The position numbers and the translations under genes are program-made. Shown piece after piece: positions 9,001 through 15,508 of a stretch of 64,000 bases of DNA. How positions within the stretch are numbered: the first letter of the stretch is position 1; the number at the start of each line of letters is the position of its first letter. The notes under the pieces are model-generated. The model made no database searches and was not told the DNA's origin. It saw only the letters and a program-made list of their open reading frames with translations. Source of the stretch: GCA-2726245 sp035513655 (lineage in GTDB: Bacteria; Planctomycetota; Planctomycetia; Pirellulales; Pirellulaceae); NCBI GenBank assembly GCA_035513655.1, contig DATKBV010000479.1:1-64000 (forward strand), in the 5' to 3' direction.

Positions 9001-11571
9001 AATCGCATCGCTGCCCGCACCACCGTTGAACAGCAAGCCGGCGGCACCAGGAATGTTCGGATTGTTCGTCACGCCCGGAACGCTGCCCTGGAAAGTCGGC
9101 AAACCGTTGACGTCGTCCACCACTAGCGTGTCGTTGTCGCCCGAGCCGTCGACTCGCAAGCTGTTAAGCGTTGCCAACGCGAGTTCGATGGTGCTCGCGC
9201 CGCCGTTGGCATTGATTACCAGATGCGTCCCCGCGGCGTTCAAAGTCAGATTGGTGGTATCGTCGACCGCATTGTCTCCAAGTCCCTGACCGGCTCCGAG
9301 ATTGAACGGTGCGGCATTCAGGGTGCCGTCGTTGCTCAGGTCCCAACGCACGCGCAAATCGAAATTCGCATTCAACGCGTCAAGCGTTTCCACATTCACA
9401 AAGCTGACGTTTGCGACACCGGCCGCCGACAGAATCCCGGCAAATCCCGCAGTCGTCGGGATCAAATTCAACGTCGCGACTAATCCGTTCAGGTCCACAT
9501 TCAGCGTATCGCCGACCACCACGGTGGGATCACCGCCGTTGATGTGAATCGTGGAACCAGCCGTCGACTGGGGGACGATATTGAACGTGTCGTTATCGTT
9601 TCCGCCATTCATCGTTGTGGGACCGACCAGCGTGGTTGCGGCCGGGATCGTGATCGTGCCTCCCGCCGCGTCATCGTCTCCCGGCACGGGTGCTAAATCC
9701 ACATTCATCGTGATCGCCGGCGCGGTTGCCGTAGCGGTTCCCTCAAACGTGATCGCGTCGCCGCCGTTGAAGGTCAACGCCGTATCGTCTTGCACCGCCA
9801 CGCCCGTTTGAACCGTCAGGATATCGTCGGCGTCATTCCCATCGTCAATGGCCGTATAAGTCATGCCGCCGGTCGTGTTCGCATTGGCCGCGATCGTCAA
9901 CGGGCTGTTCGCGCGGATCTCACCTCCGCCACCGACGCCGTTAACGGCGTTCGCGTTGGGCACGCCGCTCAAATTCGTCAGAGTCAAAGTTCCGGCGTTG
10001 GTAATGAAGATGCCTCCACCCCCGACATTACTAACATCGAGATTCATGACCGTCGTCGCAATAAGATTTCCCGCTGTGCCAATACCACCTCCCGCAGTGA
10101 CTGTCAGAATCAAGTTGGTCGCTGTGAAATCGTTGTTGGCATCTAGATCCGTTAATGGCCCACCCGAGGTCAAGGAGATGTTTCCCGTCCCCGCATTCAA
10201 GTTCAGGCCCGCAATGCCGTTCGTTTCCACGATCGTTTGATTCCCGTTGGCTGCCGAGCTGTCCGTCGTTAGGGAGCCCACGTCCAAGCCGCTGTCCAGA
10301 ATAATGGCCGAACCGTCCGTCGTCGTAAAACTGCCAGTCCCTGTAACGGTTAACGGCGCGCTGTCCGTAATGATACCCGTCGTGGCGGTGGCCGTGAGGT
10401 TTCCGTTGACCGTGCCTTGCAAGGCCAAAGCCGTCGCATTCACGATGTTCGCGTCGCCACCCGCCCCCGTGGTGTTCAACGTCACCGCACCCGTCGATGC
10501 CAAGGTGCCCATGTTGATGTCCGCGCCAGCCGTTGATGTGGTCAGGCTCGTCGTACCCGTCACCGTCAACAACGCGCTGTCCGTCAAATTGCCGGTCGTG
10601 GCGGTGGCCGTGAGGTTTCCATTGACCGTGCCTTGCAGGGCCAATGCTGTCGCATTCACGATGTTCGCGTCGCCACCCGCCCCCGTGGTGCTCAACGTCA
10701 CCGCACCCGTCGACGCCAAGGTGCCCATGTTGATGTCCGCACCTGCCGCTGATGTGGTCAGGCTCGTCGTACCCGTTACGGTTACCGTGCCGCTGTCTGT
10801 TAGATTCCCAGTGGTCGCCGTTGCAGCCAGGTTTCCGGCGACATTGGTCGTAGCGAAGTCGATTGCACCCCCTGATTGCAATGTCGCATTGCCGCCGTCC
10901 AGGGTCGTGAATCCTTGCGTGAACGTAAGTGCGGTCACCACATTGACGTTGAGGTGCGCGTTTGGAGCTGCTGCGGCAATCGTATCGAACATCGACACTG
11001 CAGTATTGAACGTCAAGTTCTCAATCGTGCCGTCGTTGACGTTCATCGCGGTAAAGGTACCGCCTTGCAACACAACGCTCTGAACTCCTCCGGCTCCCGT
11101 GATGGCGATTCGACGCACATCGTTGGCTGCCGCGATACTTCCGGTACTGTTCGTATTTGCTGCCTGAGCGGTGAAACCGAAGAAGCTGCCACCGGATACT
11201 GTCACACCGCCAGTATCGCTTTGGACGCTTAAGTCGGTACCCGCCACAACGAGGGTTGCTGTCTCTCCAGCGGCACCGACGTTGATCGTCAAGACATTTC
11301 CGGCGAATGTAAGGTCGGTTGCCAGCAGCCGCCGATCCTCCAATGGCTCGAATTGCAGCGCCGGCATCAGATAACTTTGGAACGAAGCCGAGCGGCGGCG
11401 CGTCTCGTGCTTGACAATGCTGCGAAACGCATTGGACCAGGTCGCGACCTCGGCGGCCGACCGCGATTGAATCGCATTCAAAAACGCCTCGCGTCGTTCG
11501 CTGCGCGAGAGTCGGCGGCGACTGCTACTTCGTTCACTCTTCAACAAGCGGGCGATCAGGGTGCGAAACAT
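1..11571 (-). CDS. Giant secreted LEPR-motif protein with RTX-type calcium repeats and a CHRD domain (C-terminus beyond window)
   Basis: I read the minus strand as open from the ATG at 11571 to the window edge, at least 3857 codons, with no stop noticed. The N-terminus is basic and Ser/Arg-rich, followed at residues 74-83 by FEPLEDRRLL, the planctomycete motif found near the start of very large exported proteins. Thousands of residues of Gly/Asn/Asp/Thr-rich beta-type repeats follow, with recurring patterns such as NGGDPTxxDTL, GGTGNDTF and VNGTxGxD. RTX/hemolysin-like nonapeptides (GGPGND, DGDDVLIGG) cluster at about 790-1010, and a CHRD-like domain (QEVPV ... FHLHVGAPG ... NPPGEIRAQV) lies at about 300-660. 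It is probably a cell-surface or matrix protein folded on calcium; adhesion is inference. Plus-strand ORFs across this region are codon-bias shadows. Confidence 0.88.
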   Translation of the reverse strand, partial: MFRTLIARLLKSERSSSRRRLSRSERREAFLNAIQSRSAAEVATWSNAFRSIVKHETRRRSASFQSYLMPALQFEPLEDRRLLATDLTFAGNVLTINVGAAGETATLVVAGTDLSVQSDTGGVTVSGGSFFGFTAQAANTNSTGSIAAANDVRRIAITGAGGVQSVVLQGGTFTAMNVNDGTIENLTFNTAVSMFDTIAAAAPNAHLNVNVVTALTFTQGFTTLDGGNATLQSGGAIDFATTNVAGNLAATATTGNLTDSGTVTVTGTTSLTTSAAGADINMGTLASTGAVTLSTTGAGGDANIVNATALALQGTVNGNLTATATTGNLTDSALLTVTGTTSLTTSTAGADINMGTLASTGAVTLNTTGAGGDANIVNATALALQGTVNGNLTATATTGIITDSAPLTVTGTGSFTTTDGSAIILDSGLDVGSLTTDSSAANGNQTIVETNGIAGLNLNAGTGNISLTSGGPLTDLDANNDFTATNLILTVTAGGGIGTAGNLIATTVMNLDVSNVGGGGIFITNAGTLTLTNLSGVPNANAVNGVGGGGEIRANSPLTIAANANTTGGMTYTAIDDGNDADDILTVQTGVAVQDDTALTFNGGDAITFEGTATATAPAITMNVDLAPVPGDDDAAGGTITIPAATTLVGPTTMNGGNDNDTFNIVPQSTAGSTIHINGGDPTVVVGDTLNVDLNGLVATLNLIPTTAGFAGILSAAGVANVSFVNVETLDALNANFDLRVRWDLSNDGTLNAAPFNLGAGQGLGDNAVDDTTNLTLNAAGTHLVINANGGASTIELALATLNSLRVDGSGDNDTLVVDDVNGLPTFQGSVPGVTNNPNIPGAAGLLFNGGAGSDAILFQLDLANVNANPIHQTYAVGDGAGGGNVAGNLQGEILTADTGSGNTLLAYFTGLDPITTVGVPGGTLTVLGDLNPNTINILPGPAGFTRIAAQTVPNPFETFDFAANAFTVLEVYGMEGADIIDLQGFASAEVSLTAVRLDGDTNTNTDASADEIRVRSTSNLPNTSVVQLFGGAGGDTFVLNSNPGGAGNVDAIAVPVQVAPAGDEAGAVDTLFVVDTTHAVAGKIIDITSTTIDGITGNTSGTADITYGAGDQVETLNIFTADNAGFGEIVNVRSTRSGSTYQLLTQGGNDTVNVSSDAPVNAGNLNGIDGQLNINTGAGIDTLNLSDLGDVAGDTYVFGLVGQATTISFGDGDATPDVTFNAPNFGGAANQLENFNITGGTGNDTFTNDPAAVPAGTRLQTGMFATVNNTFNGSAGSDTFTFLWSAGFSLAAGTNFVINGGDQGNRDVVNLRADAPGDGARAIGLNYVLDDATNTSKIGDVDVTGLRAGGGIVEINTSEQLNYVGDELNDDAVTVTGTTLDDILSVTPLTANSTNVFLDGNPLLTLPPGTPATNNPGVAGGSAGPDINAQGLLQLTGLTLVGGGAGAVGDRLVVNAPTEAVDGAGGAAGWAGNAFGSGSTVRGAGNAFDNINVNAARVQIVNHSIAGVANTLIQTNIGAGFALANPADAEVTVNTGEEAGVRPLAFGMNGGGLVADDVTVLLDATFRYQINAGSPPLPVNPPLQGDRLNVVTPNEANIFSDLAIPPNVSITSTIGGTPTLPVTYNSVELLLITPGNNTVNILGDNGNAPGTDQQDRILINGQDVDFSMGGDVDGANEFALLLNGSNPIYVRDTLFLNVFGFEEDDDITIDPYADNTLGGWGIDVRVDGGAAGANGDDVFYGNIDRNTNAATGQPGIIFLDNALNINDYQANGSRSGVSENVVVEPTGAAGSGQIRSTHATNGTNIVTIDFVNVEDLSFFFNDGTAGDTDTLTVLGTALADVVVVDFTNNDTEIPNVIDTPWISFTTPAFNIDRFARAEVNVGANPTLLPLASVSMSLGDGVDTVTFTGRSDLTNALAPLNFNLDSGNPAASDVLNLTGTAGFDDLYVITTGAVPNAGTAVVTLNASPATTINFTNTEIVAIDGGGGAGSDALTVNATGGDNSFTVTGVPGAGSVQVDSSPTITQANFGATDTTLTLNGQGGHDSVAVSTTINDETIIYTPNAANGGQLRFGAGVNDLELVNIESLSVDALENGVLDTDTLIVAVGNAVISPTGSESGTVSAVDAGGNPLLALTYTHFEAVSAAAGAGTVVVQGTEGNDTITVQANGDIVVTNAFGNTSTFAAANFNALVINALGGDDIITIVSSAQFPGGVSVIGGDNGTGGDSLTINDPNPTIDFGTSQITNVVAGPITFTGIEILNANGRNAVADAFIVLGYGSPTGVQILNLNGANAGGNNGDTVAITATAGPDTLLFTPLSPSSATIGRAQGGPAISVTAFNNVAGNLRINGAGNPADSLHLIGSIGADNIVVTNQGGGVTRAILDLGGPNWVPVDFSNIEGLEVQGRAGDDTLTVNEATGLVVLANGIVFHGGDGNDTLVTTGGVAQNAFYSVGPTNDAGILIHDTDGNAATLADRQVIRFTGLEPVIDLVPGPLTVNATNADNAISYTQGSVATNGLVAIDNFETIEFSNKTTLTINALAGDDTINLNNPTTPTGLTSITVNGGDPTANDTVIVNGTAGADAIDFRPTGVDAGSVSITGSPVVNFTTTEHVTINGQGGNDALTVTTPTGQHLIYLSDDSPLLDTGRVEIRQSLVLGGVALVPMNFLGLGGGGTLTFDKPAGVGRVDELTITPRSGNASDRFTVDALGGIELAEFSADLTNLQMVLISTPGVSLLNLIGGDGDDEFNIPGNHPFTEIYVDGGNPSASDVLNFTGSGIGLVTVNFGTQTVTEAGFLPVTYSGIERINLDAGQGGPTVVATDDDDDVTVTVFSASSGTVQIGSTAQQDGQAQQPLTAPLVHYTGTGGNAVNIDLADGQDTLIVVGNALPQAFVVDGPGETVTIDDNDDGVNNGIVTYDNAESLAVYGLEGSDTFTVTGGSIPIFIDGGDPIGTLPGDTLIVTNAFAFFAGPQVDEGGFLTTGGPEGIVSFDHIEMIVVEPAPPPAGCPFIIFGTNADDDITVIARDDSTHPGADGVQDFTVSVNEGPEILFINVPHLVIDALAGDDDIVIRAPAPNQAAWNVELTIIGGPPSGITGDQGDVLMVETPGQVDMVYTPTGSDTGTMVITNANGLVADITIQSDPFVPVAPCPPLFPPLIGGNGGIETLIYDGEGFDDSVTINGTDNDDVIVHTPGAGIDEGHVRVNTRLGISYQNLLGVAAGASLTIDGGTGIDTLVVDGTGQSDTFTVAATTGSVTLANSHGTRLAIGQANIRNLVLNGLEGDDTFTINAPQPYGNITVNGGGPGASDVLIVNGAAGVDEAFTVNPGFANGDGTVEVNALVIPYTGIEHILLDANGGDTDTLTVNDDSADNLWTVNAGPATRDRIQIDSRESIDYVAFSAVTLVNGAGADQFVIHPTHLIGTAALTVVANGGVRDDVVTIIATEADDVVTSTADTITVNGTVPVTVGNGGAGFAELQVIALGGNDHITLALALPGVRKVVEAGAGNDVVDMSATDDAFIFGGPGDDFLIGSPTADFIDGGPGNDVIFGLDGDDVLIGGPGNDRLIGGRGSDQMFGGDDSDILVWNPGDGSDLMEGGDGQDILQFVGGGVDDVMTMSADGTRLRFERQPGNVVLDVAQVEQVDANQTVTFAGLLTQAQEVPVPVAVPGASGTMVLEYDAATNTFDLEVAAFGLSGAVTGFHLHVGAPGVAGPVIVPFSPADLAVDSSGALRARLSNVPLPVASIPDLLAGNTYINIHTALNPPGEIRAQVIFTGSNVLTPPGLVAANLGGADTFTVNDLHQTDVKVANLGLGAIGLDSGATDNVTVNGRTTDDDLLVTTTAGAVNIAGLRYDVNITGSLAEPDDD
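10381..10829 (-). repeat. 216-bp in-frame tandem repeat inside the giant gene
   Basis: Two nearly identical 216-bp units start at 10381 and 10597, and a third diverged start follows at about 10813. The 72-residue unit contains GNLTATATTGNLTDS and GADINMGTLASTG. The 216-bp phase is exact (AGGTTTCC at 10397, 10613 and 10829), so the frame is preserved. This indicates recent internal duplication of a beta-repeat module. Confidence 0.85.
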
Positions 11572-11690
11572 GGATGAGGCTCCTTGGGAGTAGCTGTCGG
11601 CGGTTTAGCTTTCAGCGGTCAGCGGTTGTGCCGGATAGGATGTGGTTGGGGAATTTTTGATTTACGATTTTAGATTTTGGGACTGTTGGA

Positions 11691-11762
11691 ACCACGAAAG
11701 GCACGAAAACCACGAAAGGGAAGCGGCCTGTCTTCTTTCGTGAATTTCGTGTGTTTCGTGGT
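11691..11762. repeat. Imperfect inverted repeat built from CACGAAA words
   Basis: The left arm (11691-11718) holds three CACGAAA words and the right arm (11735-11762) holds three TTTCGTG words. The arms match at 24 of 28 positions around a 16-nt loop. It lies between the start of the giant gene and the nucleotidyltransferase pair. No coding potential is seen. It could be a dispersed palindromic element or a bidirectional hairpin. Confidence 0.75.
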
Positions 11763-11852
11763 TGTGGATTTCAAGTGTCGAGAGCCTGAGATGGACAAGA
11801 GCGGAGAAAGAGCTGAGGGCCGAGAGTGGAGAGCGGAGAGCCAGAAGCTGAA

Positions 11853-11907
11853 CTCCGAACTCCGAACCCCGAACTTGGAACCTTGAACCTTGAACCTTGA
11901 ACTTTGT
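11853..11907. repeat. Heptanucleotide array (CTCCGAA / CCTTGAA words)
   Basis: Consecutive 7-base words (CTCCGAA twice, CCCCGAA, CTTGGAA, CCTTGAA three times) run in perfect 7-base phase. Other period-7 arrays occur at 12693, 13924-14006 and 14149. The layout resembles the short tandemly repeated repetitive (STRR) heptamers known from cyanobacteria. Apparent ORFs across it are repeat translations. Confidence 0.8.
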
Positions 11908-11967
11908 CATTCCCGCCAAGGCGTGGTAGAATTCTCGCAACCCTCTCACCCTGCCAGGAGCCAGGTT

Positions 11968-12162
11968 GTGGACTCTTCGGAACACACCGATCTTGATCCG
12001 TCGCTGTTCGATTTAGGACACCAAGGCGACTACGACCGCACGCAGATCGCCATGATGCTGCGTCTGACTCCCACGGAACGTTTGCGCCACCACGAGCCGT
12101 GGCGAATCTTCGTAATGGAGGCTTTGCAGCGTGCAGAAATTCGTCATGCAAGACTTCGCTGA
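11968..12162 (+). CDS. Small protein preceding a nucleotidyltransferase (putative partner)
   Basis: This is a 64-residue protein. I chose the GTG at 11968 because AGGAG lies at 11956-11960, seven bases upstream; the frame extends further upstream only into repeat sequence. The sequence holds LTPTERLRHHEPWR followed by VMEALQRAE, a pattern I recall from short proteins encoded just before nucleotidyltransferase genes in planctomycetes and other bacteria. It overlaps the start of the next gene by 32 bases, implying translational coupling. There is no signal peptide or membrane segment, so it should be cytosolic. A two-component toxin-antitoxin-like pair is possible, but this is inference from layout. 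Confidence 0.6.
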   Translation: MDSSEHTDLDPSLFDLGHQGDYDRTQIAMMLRLTPTERLRHHEPWRIFVMEALQRAEIRHARLR

Positions 12163-12634
12163 AACGATCATCACGAAGCTGGCCCAGGCCCAGGTTGAGT
12201 TCGTCGTTGTGGGTGGCATTAGCGCCGTTCTGCAAGGCGCTCCCATCGTGACGCGCGACCTGGACATCTGCTACAGCCGGTCGTCGGACAACCTGCGGCG
12301 ACTGGCAGCAGCGCTCGAACCGTTCAAACCACAATTGCGAGATCTGCCCGCGGGCGTGCCAAACATCTTTGATCTGCGTTCGTTGGAGATGGGAGCAAAC
12401 TTCACGCTCGAAGTTGAAGGCCAAGCACTGGACTTGCTCGCAATCATGTCGGAGATCGGTGGGTATGACGACATCCTTGACAACGCGGACGAAATGGAAG
12501 TCGCGGGGCATCAGGTGCGCGTGCTGGCGCTCGCTGATCTGATTCGCACGAAGCGCGCTGCCGGACGCCCGAAAGACCTCGCCGTGATTCCAACCCTGGA
12601 AGCCACGCTGGAAATGCAACAGCGCCAGGAATGA
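12131..12634 (+). CDS. Nucleotidyltransferase-fold protein (MNT / AbiEii-like superfamily)
   Basis: This 167-residue protein has the nucleotidyltransferase core VVVGGISAVLQGAP followed by TRDLDICY at residues about 25-48. The paired glycines and D-x-D are the expected NTP/metal-binding residues. A second Asp-containing strand (ALDLLAIM) lies near residue 100, and the C-terminal VLALADLIRTKRAAGRPKD is typical of the family. The frame opens at GTG 12131 with GGAGG nine bases upstream; ATG 12146 is an alternative. Such proteins act alone or with a partner to transfer nucleotides to tRNA or protein targets. The target here cannot be read. It overlaps the small gene before it. Confidence 0.8.
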   Translation: MQKFVMQDFAETIITKLAQAQVEFVVVGGISAVLQGAPIVTRDLDICYSRSSDNLRRLAAALEPFKPQLRDLPAGVPNIFDLRSLEMGANFTLEVEGQALDLLAIMSEIGGYDDILDNADEMEVAGHQVRVLALADLIRTKRAAGRPKDLAVIPTLEATLEMQQRQE

Positions 12635-12692
12635 TCGCTGTCGGTGAGAACGGAGTGCGGAGTGCGGAGTGCCAGAAGCCGATCGCTGCCCT

Positions 12693-12730
12693 CTGACTTC
12701 TGACTTCTGACTTCTGACCTCTGACCTCTG
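12693..12730. repeat. Heptamer array CTGACTT/CTGACCT
   Basis: Five 7-base words (CTGACTT three times, then CTGACCT twice) plus a partial one run in exact phase just after the nucleotidyltransferase gene. The same words recur at 13965-14006, and in reverse complement at 13924-13953. Confidence 0.8.
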
Positions 12731-12734
12731 CTCC

Positions 12735-12929
12735 GTGCTACAATTCAAGCGTGTTGAATCTGCAACGAACTGCGATCTCATCGGAGCGACGAAAATGGGA
12801 ACGGTGTATGCCGAACCATTGTTAGGGGCCATGCCGATGCAAGACATGGATGTCTTGATCGATCCGCACCGACATCGCTTGATCGTCAACCCAGACCATC
12901 CAATCATTGCCGGCGGGTTGCTGAAGTAG
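12735..12929 (+). pseudogene. Remnant resembling the C-terminus of a clan AA aspartic protease-like protein
   Basis: A 64-codon open frame ends in MGTVYAEPLLGAMPMQDMDV and then LIDPHRHRLIVNP. The pattern of small hydrophobic residues, G-A-[MI]-P-[ML]-x-D-M-D and a final L-I-V-N-P resembles the last third of retropepsin-like proteins common in bacteria. The N-terminal half with the catalytic D-T/S-G is absent; repeat sequence lies immediately upstream. I read it as a truncated remnant. A small intact gene cannot be excluded. Confidence 0.45.
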
Positions 12930-13308
12930 GTGACGAACAAACGCCAAGAACTAGCGTTCGTCGAGCAGCGTAATTCAGTCGGCCCACAGTTCATAAGTGT
13001 TATGTCAAGACGCGCAATCGGGACAATCTCTCCAACAGATAAGATAGGTAAGATAGTACATCTATAAAAATACATAGTCAAGCATGTCTATGCGGATTTT
13101 AAGTCCAATAAATCTCCGGCTTTAGATGCGTTTGTGGTTGTACGAATGGTATAAACGCAGAGTCCAGCGGCGCGGTTTGCGGTGTGCCGATGGGAGAAGG
13201 CACCAAGCACGTTTGGTGTCGGCGTCAGCCGCACCAGTTTCTTTTCCCGAAGCACATAGGCGGCGTTAGCCGCACCAGCGCGGCCCTGCACGACCGACGC
13301 CGATCAGG
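12930..13308. other. Gene-free, partly A+T-rich spacer
   Basis: There is no convincing coding frame in these 380 bases. The stretch at about 13000-13110 is conspicuously A+T-rich for this genome (GATAAGATAGGTAAGATAG, TATAAAAATACATAG). The segment 13190-13290 has two similar GGCGTNAGCCGCACCAG words at 13213 and 13261. Nothing else was recognised. Confidence 0.5.
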
Positions 13309-13774
13309 TCAGCACGGCATTTGGCCAGATGCTCCGAGCATCGACTCAAGTTGCCCTTCCGGCGGTACGACCCAGACGTCAGGAGTCGTCTCATCCGCCG
13401 GGACCGGCTCGCGAATCATCGGATTGCGAACGGCCGGCAAGACTTCGACCGCGAAGATCTCGTTGACGCCCGAGACGAACTCGAGCTTGGCAACACTCTG
13501 GCCGCTGCGCAAGTCGACGACGGCGACGCCGCACCGCAATTCATCGCGTTTCTCGGCGATCGGCACGCCGCCAAAGACGGACGTCTCGCGGATCTGGGAC
13601 AACCCAACAAAGGCGAACGGACCACAAAAGCCCAACCCTCGCGTGTAACCGGGCATTTGCTCAACCGACTGGTACTTGCCGTTGGCGGATCTCACGAAAG
13701 GCGGCCGCTGGACCTGGCTCGGGAGGTGGCGCGGCATGATCGTCGGAGCCATCGGCTGGTGTTGTCTCTTTCAT
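13309..13774 (-). pseudogene. TIGR03032-family protein, internally deleted and frameshifted
   Basis: The 147-codon frame ending at 13309 carries the family's C-terminal third: NGKYQSVEQMPGYTRGL, FAFVGLSQIRETSVFGG, GVAVVDLRSGQSVAKLEF and EIFAVEVLP. In a different frame, an ATG at 13774 opens a start-like stretch (MKETTPADGSDD ... AFREIR) that looks like the family's N-terminus. The two join at about 13685 with roughly the middle two-thirds missing and the frame shifted. Full-length members are about 350 residues, so this is a decayed copy. The family's function is not established. Confidence 0.6.
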
Positions 13775-13923
13775 CCCTAAAGGCTAATTCGATTGTCCCA
13801 GAGTGTCGAGACGCGCGTGCCCGACGGTGTCGACTCTCGGGAGAGACGGGCGCGCACAGCTTGCCACGTCCGGCTGACGCCAGCACCCTACGAGCCACGA
13901 GACATTGAAATGGAGGCGTTGTA

Positions 13924-14006
13924 GAGGCCAGAAGTCCAGAGGTCAGAAGTCAGCTTTATTCCGCCTGATCTCTGACTTCTGACCTCTGACCTCTAACTTC
14001 TGCCCT
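13924..14006. repeat. Inverted pair of heptamer arrays
   Basis: AGGTCAG-type words at 13924-13953 face CTGACYT-type words at 13965-14006, so the two arms can pair into a hairpin around an 11-base centre. These are the same heptamers as at 12693-12730, lying between the TIGR03032 remnant and cca. Confidence 0.75.
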
Positions 14007-14148
14007 CTCCCCAACCGTTTGCAACCGCTGTTCATGCTTTACCTGCGTTCTCTAAACCGATTAAATCAACAGGCCGCTTTGGGCGGGGAGCTTGGTAGCC
14101 TACATTGATCGAATTCAGCCTCCCAACACCGAAACGGCCTGGGTTAAC

Positions 14149-14190
14149 TTTGAACTTGGAACCTGGAACTTTGAACTTGGAACCTGGAAC
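14149..14190. repeat. Two perfect 21-bp tandem copies (six heptamers) upstream of cca
   Basis: TTTGAAC-TTGGAAC-CTGGAAC occurs twice without mismatch at 14149-14169 and 14170-14190. It ends 17 bases before the cca start codon, so it lies in the presumed leader of that gene and could affect expression. That effect is inference. Confidence 0.85.
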
Positions 14191-14207
14191 TCTCTCCCAA
14201 CGAAAAC

Positions 14208-15470
14208 ATGGCATCGATCGATCCCACAACAGCCCGTGGATTTGCTCAGCAGGTCGTGGCGAAGCTGCGCGAAGCGGGGTTCCAAGCCTTGTGGGCCGGC
14301 GGATGTGTTCGCGATCAGTTGCTGGGTTGCGAGCCCAAGGATTACGACGTCGCCACCAGTGCAACTCCCGTTCAGATTCGCGAAGTCTTCGGGAACCGCC
14401 GGACGTTGCCAGTGGGTGCCGCGTTTGGCGTCATTACGGTGCTGGGGCCGCGAACCGCCGGGCAGATCGAAGTTGCGACGTTTCGCCGCGACGCGACTTA
14501 CAGCGACGGCCGGCATCCCGATAGCGTGGCCTTCAGCAATGCCGAAGAAGATGCACGCCGGCGCGATTTCACCATCAACGGACTGTTCTTCGATCCGCTG
14601 TCGAACGAAGTGATCGATTTCGTGGGCGGGCGAGCGGATCTCGAACAGAGGATCGTCCGCGCCATCGGCGACCCCGACGCTCGTTTGTCCGAGGACAAGC
14701 TGCGGATGCTGCGAGCGGTGCGCATCGCGGCGACGCTGGGCTTCGAAGTTCATCCGGAGACGATGCAGGCTGTTCAAAGGCACGCCGATGAGCTGCAGGT
14801 GGTCAGCGTCGAGCGAACGACCGCCGAGTTGCGACGGCTGTTTCAGCATGCGAATCGACGGCGCGGGCTTGAATTGCTGCGCGAGTCCAGGTTGTTGGGA
14901 CAACTGCTTCCCGAATTGGATTGCGCTGGCGACGCTTGGCGGCAAACGCTCGAAACGCTGGATGTGCTCCAGACTCCCTCGTTTGCCGTGTCCGTTGCCT
15001 CGCTCTTACGAACCGTGCATCTCGAAGCTGCGAACCAAGACAGCGTGGAAGCGATTTGTCGGCGTTGGAAGCTCTCCAACGAAGAGCTGCAGGGCGTGCT
15101 GCTTTGCCTGAAGAACGAGACAATCATTCGGAACGCCACCAAGATCGAGTGGCCGATCTTGCAACGCGTGTTGACCGCCACACGCATTGAGGAGTTGCTG
15201 AATTATTGCCAGGCCGTCACACAAGTCATCGACGGAACCGACGACGCCATCCAGTTCTGTCGCGCCACGCTCGCGCGTCCGCAGCGGGAGTGGAATCCGA
15301 CTCCACTGATCACCGGCGACGATTTGCGGCGGTTGGGTATCCCGGCGGGCGCGGTCTACCGAGCGTTGCTGACAACCGTCCGGGACGCGCAATTGAAAGG
15401 CGAGATCACCAATCAAGCGGCAGCACTCGCGTTTGCGCAAGCGCGTTGGCAGTCCGGAATCGCCAAGTAA
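14208..15470 (+). CDS. cca: CCA tRNA nucleotidyltransferase / poly(A) polymerase family
   Basis: This 420-residue cytosolic enzyme should add or repair the 3' CCA end of tRNA from CTP and ATP. The class II head domain is clear: WAGGCVRD at residues 29-36, then the metal-binding pair in KDYDVATSA (Asp45, Asp47), FRRDATYSDGRHP, and the strongly conserved RRRDFTINGLFFDP. The neck follows (RADLEQRIVRAIGDPDARLSEDKLRMLRAVRIAATLGF) with the ERTTAELRRLF segment. The C-terminal helical body is divergent. The length is normal. Some bacteria split the activity between A-adding and CC-adding enzymes, and the sequence alone does not say which applies. Confidence 0.93.
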   Translation: MASIDPTTARGFAQQVVAKLREAGFQALWAGGCVRDQLLGCEPKDYDVATSATPVQIREVFGNRRTLPVGAAFGVITVLGPRTAGQIEVATFRRDATYSDGRHPDSVAFSNAEEDARRRDFTINGLFFDPLSNEVIDFVGGRADLEQRIVRAIGDPDARLSEDKLRMLRAVRIAATLGFEVHPETMQAVQRHADELQVVSVERTTAELRRLFQHANRRRGLELLRESRLLGQLLPELDCAGDAWRQTLETLDVLQTPSFAVSVASLLRTVHLEAANQDSVEAICRRWKLSNEELQGVLLCLKNETIIRNATKIEWPILQRVLTATRIEELLNYCQAVTQVIDGTDDAIQFCRATLARPQREWNPTPLITGDDLRRLGIPAGAVYRALLTTVRDAQLKGEITNQAAALAFAQARWQSGIAK

Positions 15471-15508
15471 GAATTGGGCCAGCGATGGCTGTCGCAACTT
15501 GAACGTAG

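Noticed and set aside
11771..13081. 436-codon minus-strand open frame
   Set aside because: It runs through heptamer arrays and antisense to the nucleotidyltransferase gene. Part of its product is a translation of repeats.
13321..13908. 195-codon plus-strand open frame
   Set aside because: Antisense to the TIGR03032 remnant, whose family motifs are clear on the minus strand.
11853..14190. Possible CRISPR array
   Set aside because: Repeats are 7-base words without unique spacers, and no cas genes are present.
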